Source: Trissonchulus latispiculum (Eukaryota > Nematoda > Enoplea > Enoplida > Ironidae). From it: a stretch of DNA of 64,000 nucleotides. The stretch lies in assembly GCA_030248195.1 (NCBI GenBank), contig JASAND010026422.1, forward strand, positions 1 through 64,000, in the 5' to 3' direction. Under the pieces are notes generated by a model. That model was not told the DNA's origin, did no database searches, and saw nothing but the letters and a program-made list of their open reading frames with translations. Below are positions 32,401-43,522 of this stretch, piece after piece. Each line of letters opens with the position of its first letter. Position 1 is the stretch's first letter. Made by a program: the position numbers and the translations under genes.

Positions 32401-33842
32401 TTCAGTCAACGGGGCAGCGGATGTCACGTAATCCGCCTGCCATTGCGGGGGTTTTTGCTGAATATCCGAAAATTCCAGAATATCTTTTTGCGCTGTTAGA
32501 TGACGTTGTAGATGATGAAGGCCCTGATGATGGTCCGGGTCACCCTGTTCCAATGCTTGCTGCAAAGGAAATTTGGTCAGAGGCCCTTAAGGCCGACCCT
32601 TTTACTTCTGCTATGATCGAATTTTTGCAAAATGACAAACTTCCGAAAGATTTACAGCTGGCCTCGTACGTACGTAGTTCTGCCTCAAAATTCGTTTATG
32701 AAAATGACATGCTATACCGTTTTCAAACTGAAAAAAGATGCTATCCGTCTCATTGTGGTCCCTAATGATTGTCGTCAATATATTCTCAAAGAATGTCATA
32801 ATGATTTTTTGGGGGGTTGTCATGTTGGGAGAGCTAAAATGATGGGTATAATAGCCGCTAGATACTATTGGGATACTATGTCTCGTGATGTGACACGGTT
32901 CCTCGAATGCTGCCAGGTATGTGCGGCTTGCAACCCAGGTCCGCGCAAGCCTCAGGCATACATGAAATTTTTCACTCCGGTAGAGGCACCATTTGAAAGG
33001 ATCAGCATGGATGTCATGCATGCTCCTACCACTTCCGCGGGTCACTGCAAAGTTTTGGTGATGGTTGATTTTCTGACGCGTTGGGGGTGGGCCTTCGCTA
33101 TGATCAATGAACAGACCAACACTGTTGCAAAACTTTTGGCAGAACAAATTATTGCGGTTCATGGGGCCCCTCGTGAAATTCTAACTGATCGGGGCACCCC
33201 TTTTTGCTCTACTCTTATGGATGAACTTTGTAAACTTATGGGAACACGAAAAGTACGTACTACTGCTTATCACCCACAGTCGAATGGTGCTTGCGAAAGA
33301 CTCAATGGCACCCTTAAAGGCATGTTACGCAAATGTATGCTGGCTTTTGAGCGGGAGTGGGACACCCTTCTCCCTTGGGTACTGTTCGTATATCGGGCAG
33401 TCCCACATGCCTCTACCGGAGAGTCTCCGTATTATCTTTTACACGGACGTGATCCTCGGTTGTTTTTTGAAAATTTTTTGAAAATGCCTGATCCAACAAC
33501 TAGACCTTTCAACTCGTCATACGTACAAGATCTTCGTAAACGTTTGCGTTTTTCTCGTGATTTATTGAAAGAGCATATGGAAAAAATCCTGAAAAAGCGC
33601 AAAGATGATTATGATGCGAATGTTCAGAAAGTCGATTACAAAGAAGGCATGTTAGTATGGAAAGATATTGCAAAGGCGAATATTCCAAAGGGTGCAAGCC
33701 GCAAATACCTGCCAGTCTTCGAGGGCCCGTTTCGGGTGGTTAAAGTTCTTGCACCTCCAAATGTTGAAATCCAGTCGACTACAAAAACAGATCCCCTACT
33801 GAGAAAATCCATGTAAATCGTCTTAAGCCGTTCCTTACTTAG
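29459..33842 (+). pseudogene. pol of the giant Ty3 element (PR-RT-RH-IN), frameshifted
   Basis: Protease: D-T-G-A-S at 29,549. A long linker follows to about 31,000, with the EVWAQARV and N-x-T-N-C-P-V-E-L block usual before animal Ty3 reverse transcriptases. Reverse transcriptase: WASPIILVAKKDG, VDYRKLN, DFASGFHQIP, then Y-I-D-D at 31,631. RNase H: VTDASYQGIAAIL, TELEALAI, DHQALEY. Integrase: H-N-D-F...C-x2-C zinc part, then D (33,010), D (33,187), E (33,295), giving D-D(35)-E, and a GPFRVV module. There is no chromodomain. Catalytic residues are all kept. Frame changes lie near 29,610, 31,577 (C run), 32,420, 32,740 and 33,797 (C run). The last stop is TAG at 33,840. Confidence 0.93.
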
Positions 33843-34578
33843 TTTCATATTGTATTGTTCGTACTTTTGTATTTTGTCTGTATGCCTCACCTATGTCTTT
33901 TGTTCATGTATAGCTTCTGTTCTAGAGTGATCTCATCTTTTCTTGTTTTAGCCTTTAATCTTGTTTTGTTCTTACTATTTTAGGCATTTATATTTTTGTG
34001 TGTACTACTGTGTGGCACCAACCTGGATTCTACTATTTTGGTAAATAAAATTTCTTTTCATAGATTTTCTTAGATTTCTCTATATACGTATATACGTATT
34101 CTTTCTAAGAGTAAATTTCATAAGTTTTGTGTTTTTCTTCATTTTTTAAATTCATATCGTTGAATTCTTAAGTTGTATAATACGTACTTCTTTAATTTCA
34201 ACGTATTGATTTTTAAAATTTTTGAATACGTATCTTTTGGTACCCTTAAACTTCTCGTTCTTTGAAACTTTCCTTATCTTTTGGTTTTCATTCTTTTGAG
34301 TTGTTTTTCTTTGAATTTTTCTGTTTTTCGTAACAAATTTGGCGTATTTCCTCACTTTCATGTAATGCACTATATATATTTCTTGTTTCAGAGCTGGTTT
34401 GGTCATCTTTTGGTGGTGGATTTCTGTTTGGTTTAGTGGTCAGGAGGCCTTCCGGGGTACTTGTCCGCTATTTGGGTTGTTTCTGGATCAGCTCTGGAAA
34501 ATTATCAGGTGGTATTTTTTCTTGATTTTTCATAGTGTAGGGTCAGGTAGTCTCCCACAGTGTCTGTTGGCTTGAAAA
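33843..34578 (+). promoter_or_regulatory. pol-ORF3 spacer with candidate splice acceptor
   Basis: AT-rich and without frames. A pyrimidine tract ends in TTTCAG at 34,386-34,391, 188 bases before the ATG of ORF3. In env-bearing retroelements the third ORF is expressed from a spliced RNA. This site is a candidate acceptor for such a message. A second start site is the alternative. Confidence 0.4.
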
Positions 34579-37212
34579 ATGGTTCGGAAACGCAGGCACC
34601 AAGACAAATCGGAAACATCAGAACGGGAGTCCAGTCCCGAACAGTCTTTGTCAGAAACTCTACAGGAAAAAGGGACGACCCGCGACTGGAAAAAGTTGTC
34701 AGAAGTGGGCGCCCCCCCTAGTTCTCAGATTCCCTTGCGTCGCTCTCAGCGCACGAAAAAGTCTCGTACTTCGGAGTCGGATGCGAGCTATCAACCTTCA
34801 GAGAAAGATACGTCTGAAGACGTTTTCGTTGATGTTGAAGCAGTTTCAGATCCCTCCCCTTCTAAGAAATCTCCGAAACCGAAGCCTCCTCAAAAATCGG
34901 CGACTTCACGCCGCTCTCGGAAACGGGAACGGTCTGAAAAGCGGAATTCTAACACAGAACCGCTACCCCCTATTTCGCTAGGGGATTTGGCTCTTGTTTT
35001 TGAAGAAAAACCCCCTCCCAAAATTGATTTTGCTTCAGCTGCCGACAGACGCTGGAGGGAAGACTGGATGAATCAAATTCACCAGGCGACTTTCCTGGAT
35101 GAAAAATTACGTACGGCCACTTGTATTGTGAAATTGACGCTCTTGTTGGGGAGGTGGAAAATTTGTTTTTTTGGGCGAAAGAAGCTGGGTTTCTTGTTTT
35201 GGATGTTGAGGGCCATTCTCAAAATTGGATGGACATCCCTACGGGTCAGTCTGCGACGACTTTGCAGTTTGCAGTCCCCACAGATATTACAGCTTTTCGC
35301 GAAGAAATTGACCCTTTGATCCCGACTCAGGGGTCTGGGGCTGAATCCGGTTTGAGAATTTCGGTGGTGATGGTTCACGTCATCTACCTTCAAGTTCCCT
35401 CTTGGAAATTGATACGTTATGCGTTACAGCCTTTATTTTATAATGCTCCGTTCCCGGTTTTGGTGGTCAACGCTTTGTGCGACGCACGTCGAATTCTTGG
35501 TAATTTGGGCATAGATGCCAGAAATTCATTAGTTGACATAAATCATTTCTATCGTTTTGCTTATCGCAGAATGGCCCTCAAGGGACTCCCTCCGGAGAAT
35601 GACCCTGAACATCCACTGCGGGGCCCGCATATATGGTTTGATGAAAATCAGCAGAGGTGTTTGCCCCCCCTAAACTGCATGAGAACCTCTCTATGGGGTG
35701 GTTGCAGCAACATGTTTTGAAATATCCGGGGCGCTTGTGCAAAAATGTTTCAGCGCATGGCTTTATGTCTTTTCTGAAACCTTCTGAAATTGCGTACGCA
35801 ATCAAAGATGCGCTCGATTTGGTTCTAGTTGTTCAGCGTTTACTGCATTCTTGTCCATCGTTTGGTAAAGAGCATTTTCAGCTTCTGCAGCGCACAAAAT
35901 CTTTGAGTCAAGTCTCGCAGCGAGATTCTTTGGAACGTCTTGAAAATTCGGCGCTTCCACATATTATGGATGAACCTCTGTTTCGACCTTTGTTTGAACT
36001 TTTGATTGCACATCTTGACGGCGATAAGCGTCATACTCAAAAATTGGTTGACGTTAAAATTTTGTCAAAATCTGCGCCGTTAGAACTTTTGCCAGATCAA
36101 AATAAGTTGAATTCTGATTTGTTTACGACTGTGGGGGATCGCCCAAATCCAGTTTTGGTCCCGAGTGCACAGCAAATTGAGTTGGCCGGTGAAGAACCGG
36201 AATACACTTTTGCGCCGAAACAGCAGAAACCAGATAAAGAGCGCGAGCAGCGCAAATTGGACGAAAAAGCTGCTGAACAGCATGAGGTGCCAGAGGGGTT
36301 ACCCTCAGAAACTTTGGACATTTCTTCAAATTCTTCAGATGCGGAGAATGAGCACAGACCGGAAACGCCTCCTCCAAAATGGGAGGCGCCTTCTCGGCCA
36401 CCTTCGCAGGTGGAAGTTCCAGCTGGGGACCAGTCCCTTCCTTCTACCCCCCTCCGCCCTCGTATCCCTTCCGCCATCCGCTCTCCCCTTTCTGAACAGT
36501 CAAATCAGCCGGCAGCGGCTTTTCATGTTGTTTATGCAGAGGAAAATCAGTCCCCTTCCGATTCGGCGGTGTTCGTAGGCCCTTCTTCGTCGCTGGCTCT
36601 GCCATCGCAGGTCTGCTCTTCTGGTGCGGAGACTCCGTCCCGCATTGAGCGGGATTTGCCTCCAGCGCCACCTGAGCCGGCTGCGGTGTCGGCGAGGAGG
36701 GTGCTGCCTGCAGCACTCCGGGTCCAGGTCCTGAAAATTTTCAGCCACTTACTGAACCTTTTTCGACGCAAACGTTCACTTTCTCCTCCCTTCCTACGGT
36801 CAATATCATTCCCCCCACTCCCATTCCTTCCCCGGCTTCTTCCGTTGCTATCCCTATGGAGACCGAGGACTCCTCGGCCCCTCCTGCCCCTCCCCCTCCC
36901 ACCTCTCTTTCTCAGGATGAAATTATAGATCAACTTTTTCCGTCGACTACTAGTGTTTCGGCAGTCACTTTGGATGACGTAGTGTTTCACTCCAATGAAA
37001 ATTCGTCTCTTTCTTTGGTAAATTTGGAACAGCCCTGTGTTCAATTGGTTCTGCCGGTGCAGACCGAACAAGGGCCCCCGCGTTATGCTTCCGTTTTGTT
37101 ACCTGCAAATTTAGTGTCTGATTCTCTTTCTTTGTCTGGTCAAATTGCTGCGGAACTCCGTCCCAGCCGGTTTCAGCTCCACCCGGAGCTTGGCCGGATC
37201 CGCAACGTCTAA
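34579..37212 (+). pseudogene. ORF3 part 1: basic leader plus DEDDy 3'-5' exonuclease domain
   Basis: The ATG at 34,579 opens a charged, disordered leader (~150 aa; SRRSRKRERSEK-like nuclear-localisation patches and acidic S/E stretches). After a frame change near 35,110 comes a domain with the RNase D/WRN/EXD-type signature. Motif I is VLDVEG (D 35,202, E 35,208). Motif II is VVNALCDARRIL (D 35,481) followed by VDINHFYRF. Motif III is a conserved Y-x3-D, YAIKDAL (Y 35,795, D 35,807). All four acidic residues and the Tyr are present. Another frame change falls in a C8 run near 35,661. A helical part and a Pro/Ser-rich, probably disordered linker run to 37,212 through a shift near 36,710. It would remove nucleotides from 3' ends. 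The assignment is by motif only. Confidence 0.7.
35190..35830 (+). other. DEDDy exonuclease domain (motifs I-III)
   Basis: Domain extent inside ORF3. D-x-E at 35,202-35,210, the second-motif D at 35,481-35,483 with the typical D-A-R-x-I-L helix and downstream V-D-I, and Y-x3-D at 35,795-35,809. Spacing (about 93 residues between motifs I and II, about 105 between II and III) is compatible with RNase D-like folds with insertions. The motif III part is in a different frame because of a C-run indel. Confidence 0.7.
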
Positions 37213-37214
37213 AT

Positions 37215-39701
37215 TTGGCTGCGCTTTCTACGTCTGCGGCTAGTATTTCTACTCAAGCTGGTGTAGTGCGGCCTCCAACTTTCAGTGAATCTTTTCAGTT
37301 TTTACGAAATCAATCGGCGCCCACCTCTACTTTTCAACCGCGTATGAGTTGTCCGTTGCGTATGTCCCTTCCCCGCCCCACTTCCCGCTCCGCTCCGGCC
37401 TCTCCTTCCCCTACCCCTACAGTCCCTATCTGGAATGTGCAAAATCAGCCGAATCTACAACAGGCCGATTATTCTCATGTTTCGTGGTATATGCCACAGT
37501 TAAATTTTCGCACTCCAGGTCTGGGCTCATTACCTGTTGCTGCCAGAACTTCTTTTTCTGATGCATTTTGGCACCGCATGCCTCCAATTTCAACTGATTC
37601 CCAGTTTGCGGTGCTCGCTTCTTTAGGTTTTGCTAGGGAAATTCTATCTGTTTGGATTGGCCATCCACCTCCATGGGATGCTATTGAAGTTTTTTATGTT
37701 TTGATGTCACGCGCTGACTTTTCTATCCCGCAACTTTTGCAAATCATTTTTCCAGGTTTGACTTTTCCGGAGCTAGGGGGCGTCCCGCCTGCCGGCACTC
37801 CTTCTGCAGGTTTGGGATTAACTCCCGACCCTATGTTTGCTCCTACACCGGGCATAAATCGCCATTCGCGTTCTTCTTCAGTCCCGGCTTCACGTACTAC
37901 GGCACGTTTTAGCTCGGACGAGGCTTCGTCCACGTCTGGACAACCTGGGACTTCTGCATCTGCGGAGGCTCAGGAAGCCTCTCAATCTCTTTCGACTGAT
38001 CCTAAGTATGCTAAACGGGGTTTTCCACAGCACAAAGATGAACATTTGCCTTCATTGAAATTGGATATTCCTGTACAGACTTTTTCACTGAGAGACTCGG
38101 CAACTTTGCCCTCGTCTCCCACAATTCAGTGGCCTGAGTCACACTTTTTGTCTTTTGCGAGTCTGAGTGAGCAATTTGAATGTTCAGCGGCCCCTTGGAA
38201 CTATCCTGCAAATGCGAAGCAAGTTTTGTACAAATATTCTGCGCCTTATTTGGTTGAAAAAGCGGTTCCACATTTTTCTGCTGATCCACCGCCACATATT
38301 ACACATCGTAGTGGGTTTTCTCTGGATCGGGAAATCAAATCCATGAAACCTCCGTCGGTGGCTCTTACCACTGATGATGGTGCCCTTTTAGGGGCTCCTA
38401 AGTTTGAGGGTCCACAGGAAATTGACTCGCATAACCACCAGGCAGTTTGGTCAGCCATTTAGAATGATCGAAGGGCAGTTCCCTTGCGGGTCTATTCGGA
38501 ATTTGAGTGGCAGGTTGTGACTTTGCCCGATTTTGCTTCAGAATCGGATCCCTCGCTTTTGAATCCCTATTTTACCAGGTCTTTTCGGTATTGGGACAAT
38601 TATTTCAAGAATTTGAAACATGCTCCTTTTGCTCTAACTGATTTTGCTATGCAAAATTATTTTGAGATCATAAAGACTCTTTTCCCTGAGGCAAGCCCTG
38701 TTATTACATGGGATAAATTGGAGCCTGTCTCCCATCCCTCTTATCGTATCCAATTGGAAGAACCTGAATATTGGAAACTTTCTATCAAATTTCCAGCTAT
38801 TTTGCGCGATGTTGAAGTTCTTTTTGAATCTTTTCAGGTTGTTGGTTTTGCGCCCTATAAAGTGGCTGCGTTAGCTGATTTGGTTTCGCGATTTTTTCCA
38901 TTTGTGAATATTTATCCATCTCTTTCGCGTTTCCAGCAGTCGGCAGATTTGCTTAGGGTCTGGGCAGAAAGGTCCCAGAAAATGGTTCAGGTGGCAAAGG
39001 AGGTCACTGATGAATGTTTGGGTCATGTTTTGATGCGCGCGTCTAATTTTCCTTATTTTCACCCGATTGCTCGTTTTCAAGGTGCTTTTGATCCGGCGTC
39101 TAACATGTTTCGTCTTGAACCGAAAAAGGTCCCCGGTGCAAACGGGTGGGTTGAATTGTGGGCTTTGTATTTTCAGACATCTGAGCAAGCCTATCAATTT
39201 CGAAAACTTTTCTTTTTTGCTTGCTGGCATGCCCCTGCAGAGGCTTGCGCGCAGTATTTGAACCCTTTTTACTGCAAATTTGCTGCTGAACAAATTATGG
39301 GTTGGTTGCCACCTGATTCAGTTATTCGCAAATTATGGCAAGGCAAAGATATGCATGTCCGCGCGTTTGTTATGTTGGAAGTTTTGCGTGCTAAGGCTAA
39401 ATCTTGCCCAGATTTTGTTGATTTTTTGCGCGATTCTGGCTGCCGACTGCTGGTTGAGGCTACCAGTGATCCCTATTGGGGCATTGGTTTGAATAAACAT
39501 CAGATTGACAGATTGTCTCAAAACCAGATTACTAGTGAAGTTATTCGTGTGCATAAGGAGCAAAATCGCAACTGGTTGGGAAAAGTTATGATGATTCTGC
39601 GCGCTGAACTGTTTCCAAATTTAAACCGCGAAATGGAAGACCTTTGGAATGAGAGGCAGCGGGCCCACCGGGCGGCGATCGGAAAGATCGTCCCGCCTTA
39701 A
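37215..39701 (+). pseudogene. ORF3 part 2: unknown region plus NADAR (YbiA-like) domain
   Basis: One frame runs from about 37,200 to 39,701 with a single TAG at 38,460. The first ~400 codons are Pro/Ser-rich with a globular-looking stretch (about 37,560-37,770) and no known family. The last ~170 codons match the NADAR/DUF1768 family. They have S-E-Q-A-Y-Q-F-R-K (39,180; E at 39,183), an AFVMLEVLRAKAK helix, L-L-V-E-A-T-S-D-P-Y-W-G-I-G-L (D 39,468, W 39,477) and N-W-L-G-K-V-M-M-I-L-R (N 39,570). These are the family's conserved E, W-G-x-G and N-x-L-G-x-x-L-M-x-x-R elements. NADAR proteins cleave N-glycosidic bonds of riboflavin intermediates (YbiA) or reverse guanine ADP-ribosylation. It probably forms one protein with part 1, separated only by a frame change near 37,200. 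Confidence 0.75.
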
Positions 39702-42568
39702 GTTCTCATGCAGTAGTTTCTTGTGTATATTCTTGCCCCTTTATTTAAGGGTTGGTGCTAAAAACTGGTGCTTAAAAGTCTTTTTATCTTTTTCTTTCAC
39801 TCTTTATTGTTTTATCATGGGGGGTGGGGGGTTCTCTCGTTTTCTTTTCTTTTTACTATTTTTACATCTAACTTTTATCTGCTGTGTGGGTCATTCTACT
39901 TGATTCTTGACGCATGTCGTGTTATTTTTGACTCTTTTAGATGATTTCTTTGATAAATTTCGTGCTTTTTCTCTGCTTTTACGATTTAATTCATCAATTT
40001 TTAATCGTCTGAGTATTTTATTCTTTGGATTTTTTGAGCTTCGTAAACGATTTCAAACTTTTCTTCTTTTCTTGATTTTAGTACGTATAGATATTTTTCC
40101 TTGATACATTACAGCTAATTTTCTTGCGTATATCTTGTTTGAATTTTCACATTCTCACTGGAATAACCTTTAATTTCTGATTTTCATTGATTTTCTAAAT
40201 TCCACACAGCAGATTGGATTTTTCTTTTAACACTTTTACAACTTTTAACTTTTGGTGCTCCTACATTTTTTCACACTCGCTTTTGGAGTGTTAAGTTGCG
40301 GGCCGCTCCGGTCTCCGCATACCGGGTGAGGTGGGCCGCACGCTCCTTAACATTCTTTTTACTTTTTGATTCCGTTTCGTTTAGTTTAACTTTGAGACTC
40401 TCTTTGATAAGCACAGGCCTATGGGGTTTCTCCTCCGCATACCGGGGCTGCGATTCTCCCATTGGCTCTGGAGCTACTAAAGTCATAGGTGGGGCTGTAA
40501 CTATGCTTCGTCAGTATTTTGTGTTGTTTAATTCTGCCATTTATTAATCATGATTCTTCTGTGCTTTATTTGATTGCCTTAATTCTTGTTTTTGTGTGTT
40601 TTAGCTAATCTTTTGTCTGCTATGCCGGTGCCGACCCCCCATCCTCAGTGCCGGGTGTGCTCCCCAGGAAAAGTGTCAGCTGGATTGAGTTGGATCGTAC
40701 TGGCCATTCGCTTCGGCGCTGGTTCTGGCGCGGTTGGGTACCGCCGTGACTGGTCGGTGGTTATTGGTGCTGGGTCCCTACTGGGTTCTTCTCCTGCCAG
40801 GCCTCTTGAACTGTTTGCCCTGACCATGGCCTGGTTTTTGGGTTGCTTGACGGGGCGGCCGAGCATTATTTCGGTCTGGTTGGCCGTTGGTTTGGACTTT
40901 GGGCCGCACAATGCTTCTGTGTGGTAGCCATGTGGTTTGGCACCTTTTGCTGGCAGCCTTTCTGGCCTTCTATTTGGACTTTTTGGGGCTTTCTGCGCCC
41001 TCTGTCTTGATTCCATCTGGGTAGTGGTCGGCCCAGTGCCTGGCCTGCGGCTTTCCGGCCATCCTTCTGCGTCGGTGGGCACGCCTTGCCTGCTCACCTG
41101 TTTCATCTTTGGGAGCCATGCTTTGTTGGCCTCCCTGGTCTGGCCCTTTTGAACTGCTGGGGCGCGTTGCGTCCTTTGGTTGCCTTTGGTGACTGGTGCC
41201 ATGGTCGGTTTGGCACTGGTGGCTCTCCTGCCTATTTTGCCGTGGGGCGGGCTCATTTTGCCTGCTTCCGTCTGCCATCTTGTCGGCTTTTGGTCAGGCT
41301 TGGTCGCTGGTTTCCGGCCTTTGGGAAGGCTTGGGGGCCTTTTGCCTTTGCCTGGTGGCCTATTGGCCTTTGTGAACTTTTTCCGGTCTACCTGCCGCCA
41401 TGGGGATGCTGGGCCAGGCGGTGCACGGCTTGTTTGGCCATAAATTTGTGCCTGGTCCCAGTCCCGTTCGACTTTGGTCCTGGTTTGGTTGGGTCAGACT
41501 TGGTGAACTTTGCCAGGAGACCCTTCGAGGCCTGGTACGGTGCGATCTGGTAGGGTCCGGCTGGACGGGCTCGTGGCTCAGTGACAGTCTACGGTCTGGA
41601 ATTGCCTCGTCTGCGGTGCTGGGGAGTAAACCGCAAGTGTCCCATCTTCTGCACACCTGTGACACTGTCCCACCACCCTACTGTTGTGATTTTTGTTGTT
41701 GTGTAATCAATGTCTAGGTGATTGGTATTTCTTTCGGGTTCTAGTATATGGTTGTGATTTATAGGGAGGGAGCCGCAGGGATCAAAATTTTAAAATTGGG
41801 GTTCAATTGATTATATTTTCTCTTCTTTTTCGAAAGGGTGCCCGCCACCTCGGTATATCCGGTGTAAACGTCGGTGTCGGTATAGCTAGTTTTTTCACTA
41901 TCACTTTCTGTCTGTATTGTTTTTCTATTAACTACGGTTACACGGTTTATTTTTCCTTGACATTTCAAATTTTCTTCACTCTTTTCTTGAAAAACTGGCA
42001 ATTCTTGATGACATTCTTTCTCTTTTTCTTGTTTCTACTAATCTAGTATTCATTTGGCATTGTTATGTACAATTCTTGTCATTCCATTTTTGTGGCTGCT
42101 ATATTTTTGGTACAATATTTGAATCTTTTGTCATTTATTTTAATGCATAATAATTTTTCCCATATATCTACATATTTGCAATAGTTATAGTATTTCTAAT
42201 AGTGGGTTTTGTTCTTGTTCCGCTACTGTTTCCTGTCGGTGCTCCCTACTCTTTTGGTACCTGGGTGTACTCGGGCGGGAATTTAAAATTTTGCGTAGGT
42301 TGTTTTGCAGTAGGCAAGTAAGTTTTTGCAGTAGTTTTGTCAAAAATGTCTCGATTCAGTTACGAGTAGTTTTATAGTCGGCCGGTTAGCATGTTAGAAA
42401 GTTGTGTGCTCAACCGTGGTATGGTGTATGTTCACCACTGTCATTTCATTTTATCTTTACGTAATTTTCATAAAAGTTTTACCTTTAATAGTACCTAGGT
42501 ACCTATGCATAACATCATTTTTATCAAGTCTTCTAACTGAGTGGACCCGTCCGAGGCCGCCCGGGGCC
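39702..42568 (+). other. Long 3' non-coding region of the giant Ty3 element
   Basis: T-rich to about 40,300, then paired CTCCGCATACCGGG motifs (40,313 and 40,433), then GC-rich, G/T-skewed DNA (40,620-41,640), then AT-rich to the polypurine tract. Frames in the GC-rich part read on several strands at once and are not supported as genes. Such a long tail is unusual and could hold packaging or RNA-export signals. Confidence 0.5.
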
Positions 42569-42584
42569 AAAAGAGGGGGTATTA
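42569..42584 (+). promoter_or_regulatory. Polypurine tract of the giant Ty3 element
   Basis: AAAAGAGGGGGT at 42,569-42,580 just upstream of the 3' LTR is the expected primer for plus-strand DNA synthesis. The same 12-mer occurs at 28,823 and 30,516 in the same element. Confidence 0.85.
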
Positions 42585-43140
42585 TGTGAAGTTAGCACCG
42601 ACAGGAAAGATATAAATTATGCTCGAACTGTTAAGCCTAAGTGAAAATGACATTTCATTTGACGAACGTTCAATCATTTTGCATTACTCTTGTCTAAATT
42701 TGTAGGTTCGGATAGCTAATTGTTGTGGTCTTCCATATTGGGTTGCTCAGAAGTAGTTGGGTGCAAGTTCTATAGCGAGAGGTTGGGTGTAATCTTTTTG
42801 GGTCGAATCGTTGGGGGTTAATCGAGTTGGTTATTGGTCAAGTTTGTCAAGTTTCTGCCTTTGTCGCTTTGCCGGCTCGGCCGGACATTTTTGTGAGTTG
42901 CAGTATTTTTGTCAAACTTATATTTTGGTTGAAAGTTATGTTTTGTTCTAATTTCGTCGTCAAGTTCTTGTCTAAAGTATAATAAACCGTTGTAATTATT
43001 TGGTTGATTTCTCAGTTGGTCAGGACCGAACATTGCTCCAGCGTCACACACCACATTTGTTCACCTGTAATCAAGTTCTAGTCTAGAGAGCAAAGTCAGG
43101 CAACATCATTTTATTAAGATCAGTAGAGTCAAACTTCACA
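42585..43140 (+). repeat. 3' LTR of the giant Ty3 element
   Basis: 556 bp, differing from the 5' LTR at about four positions, all transitions by eye. Ends AACTTCACA, inverse of its TGTGAAGTT start. Followed by the target copy CTGT (43,141-43,144). Confidence 0.95.
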
Positions 43141-43144
43141 CTGT

Positions 43145-43522
43145 GTGGTACCTGCTGGTTTGGGACGAATGTTAATTCCGACGGACATTGCTATTGCTTT
43201 GCCACCAAACTGTTACGGAAGAATTGCACCTCGCTCTGGGATAGCGTTGAAAGCAGGGATTGATGTGATGGCGGGAGTGATCGATGGTGATTACCGGGGG
43301 AACGTAGGAGTTGTGTTGGTTAACCTAAGCAGTCAGGATTTTACGGTGAACATTGGGGATCGTATTGCTCAACTTATATGTGAGCAAGTTATGAATACCT
43401 ATGTGGTAGATGTTCTGAGTTTGGAAGCCACAGATCGGGGTGGAAATGGTTTTGGGTCCACTGGACTACAAAGTATTCCAACCACTGATGTGGAAATGCA
43501 GGAAGAAGAAACTGATGAATGA
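43145..43522 (+). pseudogene. dUTPase, 3' part
   Basis: The remaining 125 codons of the dUTPase begun at 25,326. It carries the VPTxIAIALP-type motif, [31 protein letters not shown], and the C-terminal [10 protein letters not shown] loop that closes over the substrate. All five family motifs and the catalytic Asp of GVID are intact. An acidic tail follows and AATAAA lies at 43,577-43,582. The gene is split only by the retrotransposon. Confidence 0.92.

Larger units (their letters stand above)
25431..43140 (+). mobile_element. Giant Ty3/gypsy LTR retrotransposon with extra ORF3
   Basis: Two 556-bp LTRs (TGTGAAGTT...AACTTC-R-CA) flank 16.6 kb of internal DNA, and the 4-bp target CTGT is duplicated at 25,427-25,430 and 43,141-43,144. 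A TGGCGACCGTG primer-binding site follows the 5' LTR, and AAAAGAGGGGGT (a polypurine tract) precedes the 3' LTR. The order gag, protease, reverse transcriptase, RNase H, integrase is Ty3/gypsy. A further ~5.1 kb coding region (exonuclease and NADAR) and ~2.9 kb of non-coding DNA follow. The 17.7 kb size is two to three times that of usual family members. LTRs differ at about four positions by eye, so insertion is recent, yet coding frames carry many single-base shifts. Confidence 0.95.

Noticed and set aside
33636..33890. Minus-strand frames in pol
   Set aside because: Shadows of the integrase coding strand.
40586..41717. Several frames of 100-200 codons in the GC-rich tail of the giant Ty3 element
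   Set aside because: They overlap on both strands, have no motifs and follow GC skew.
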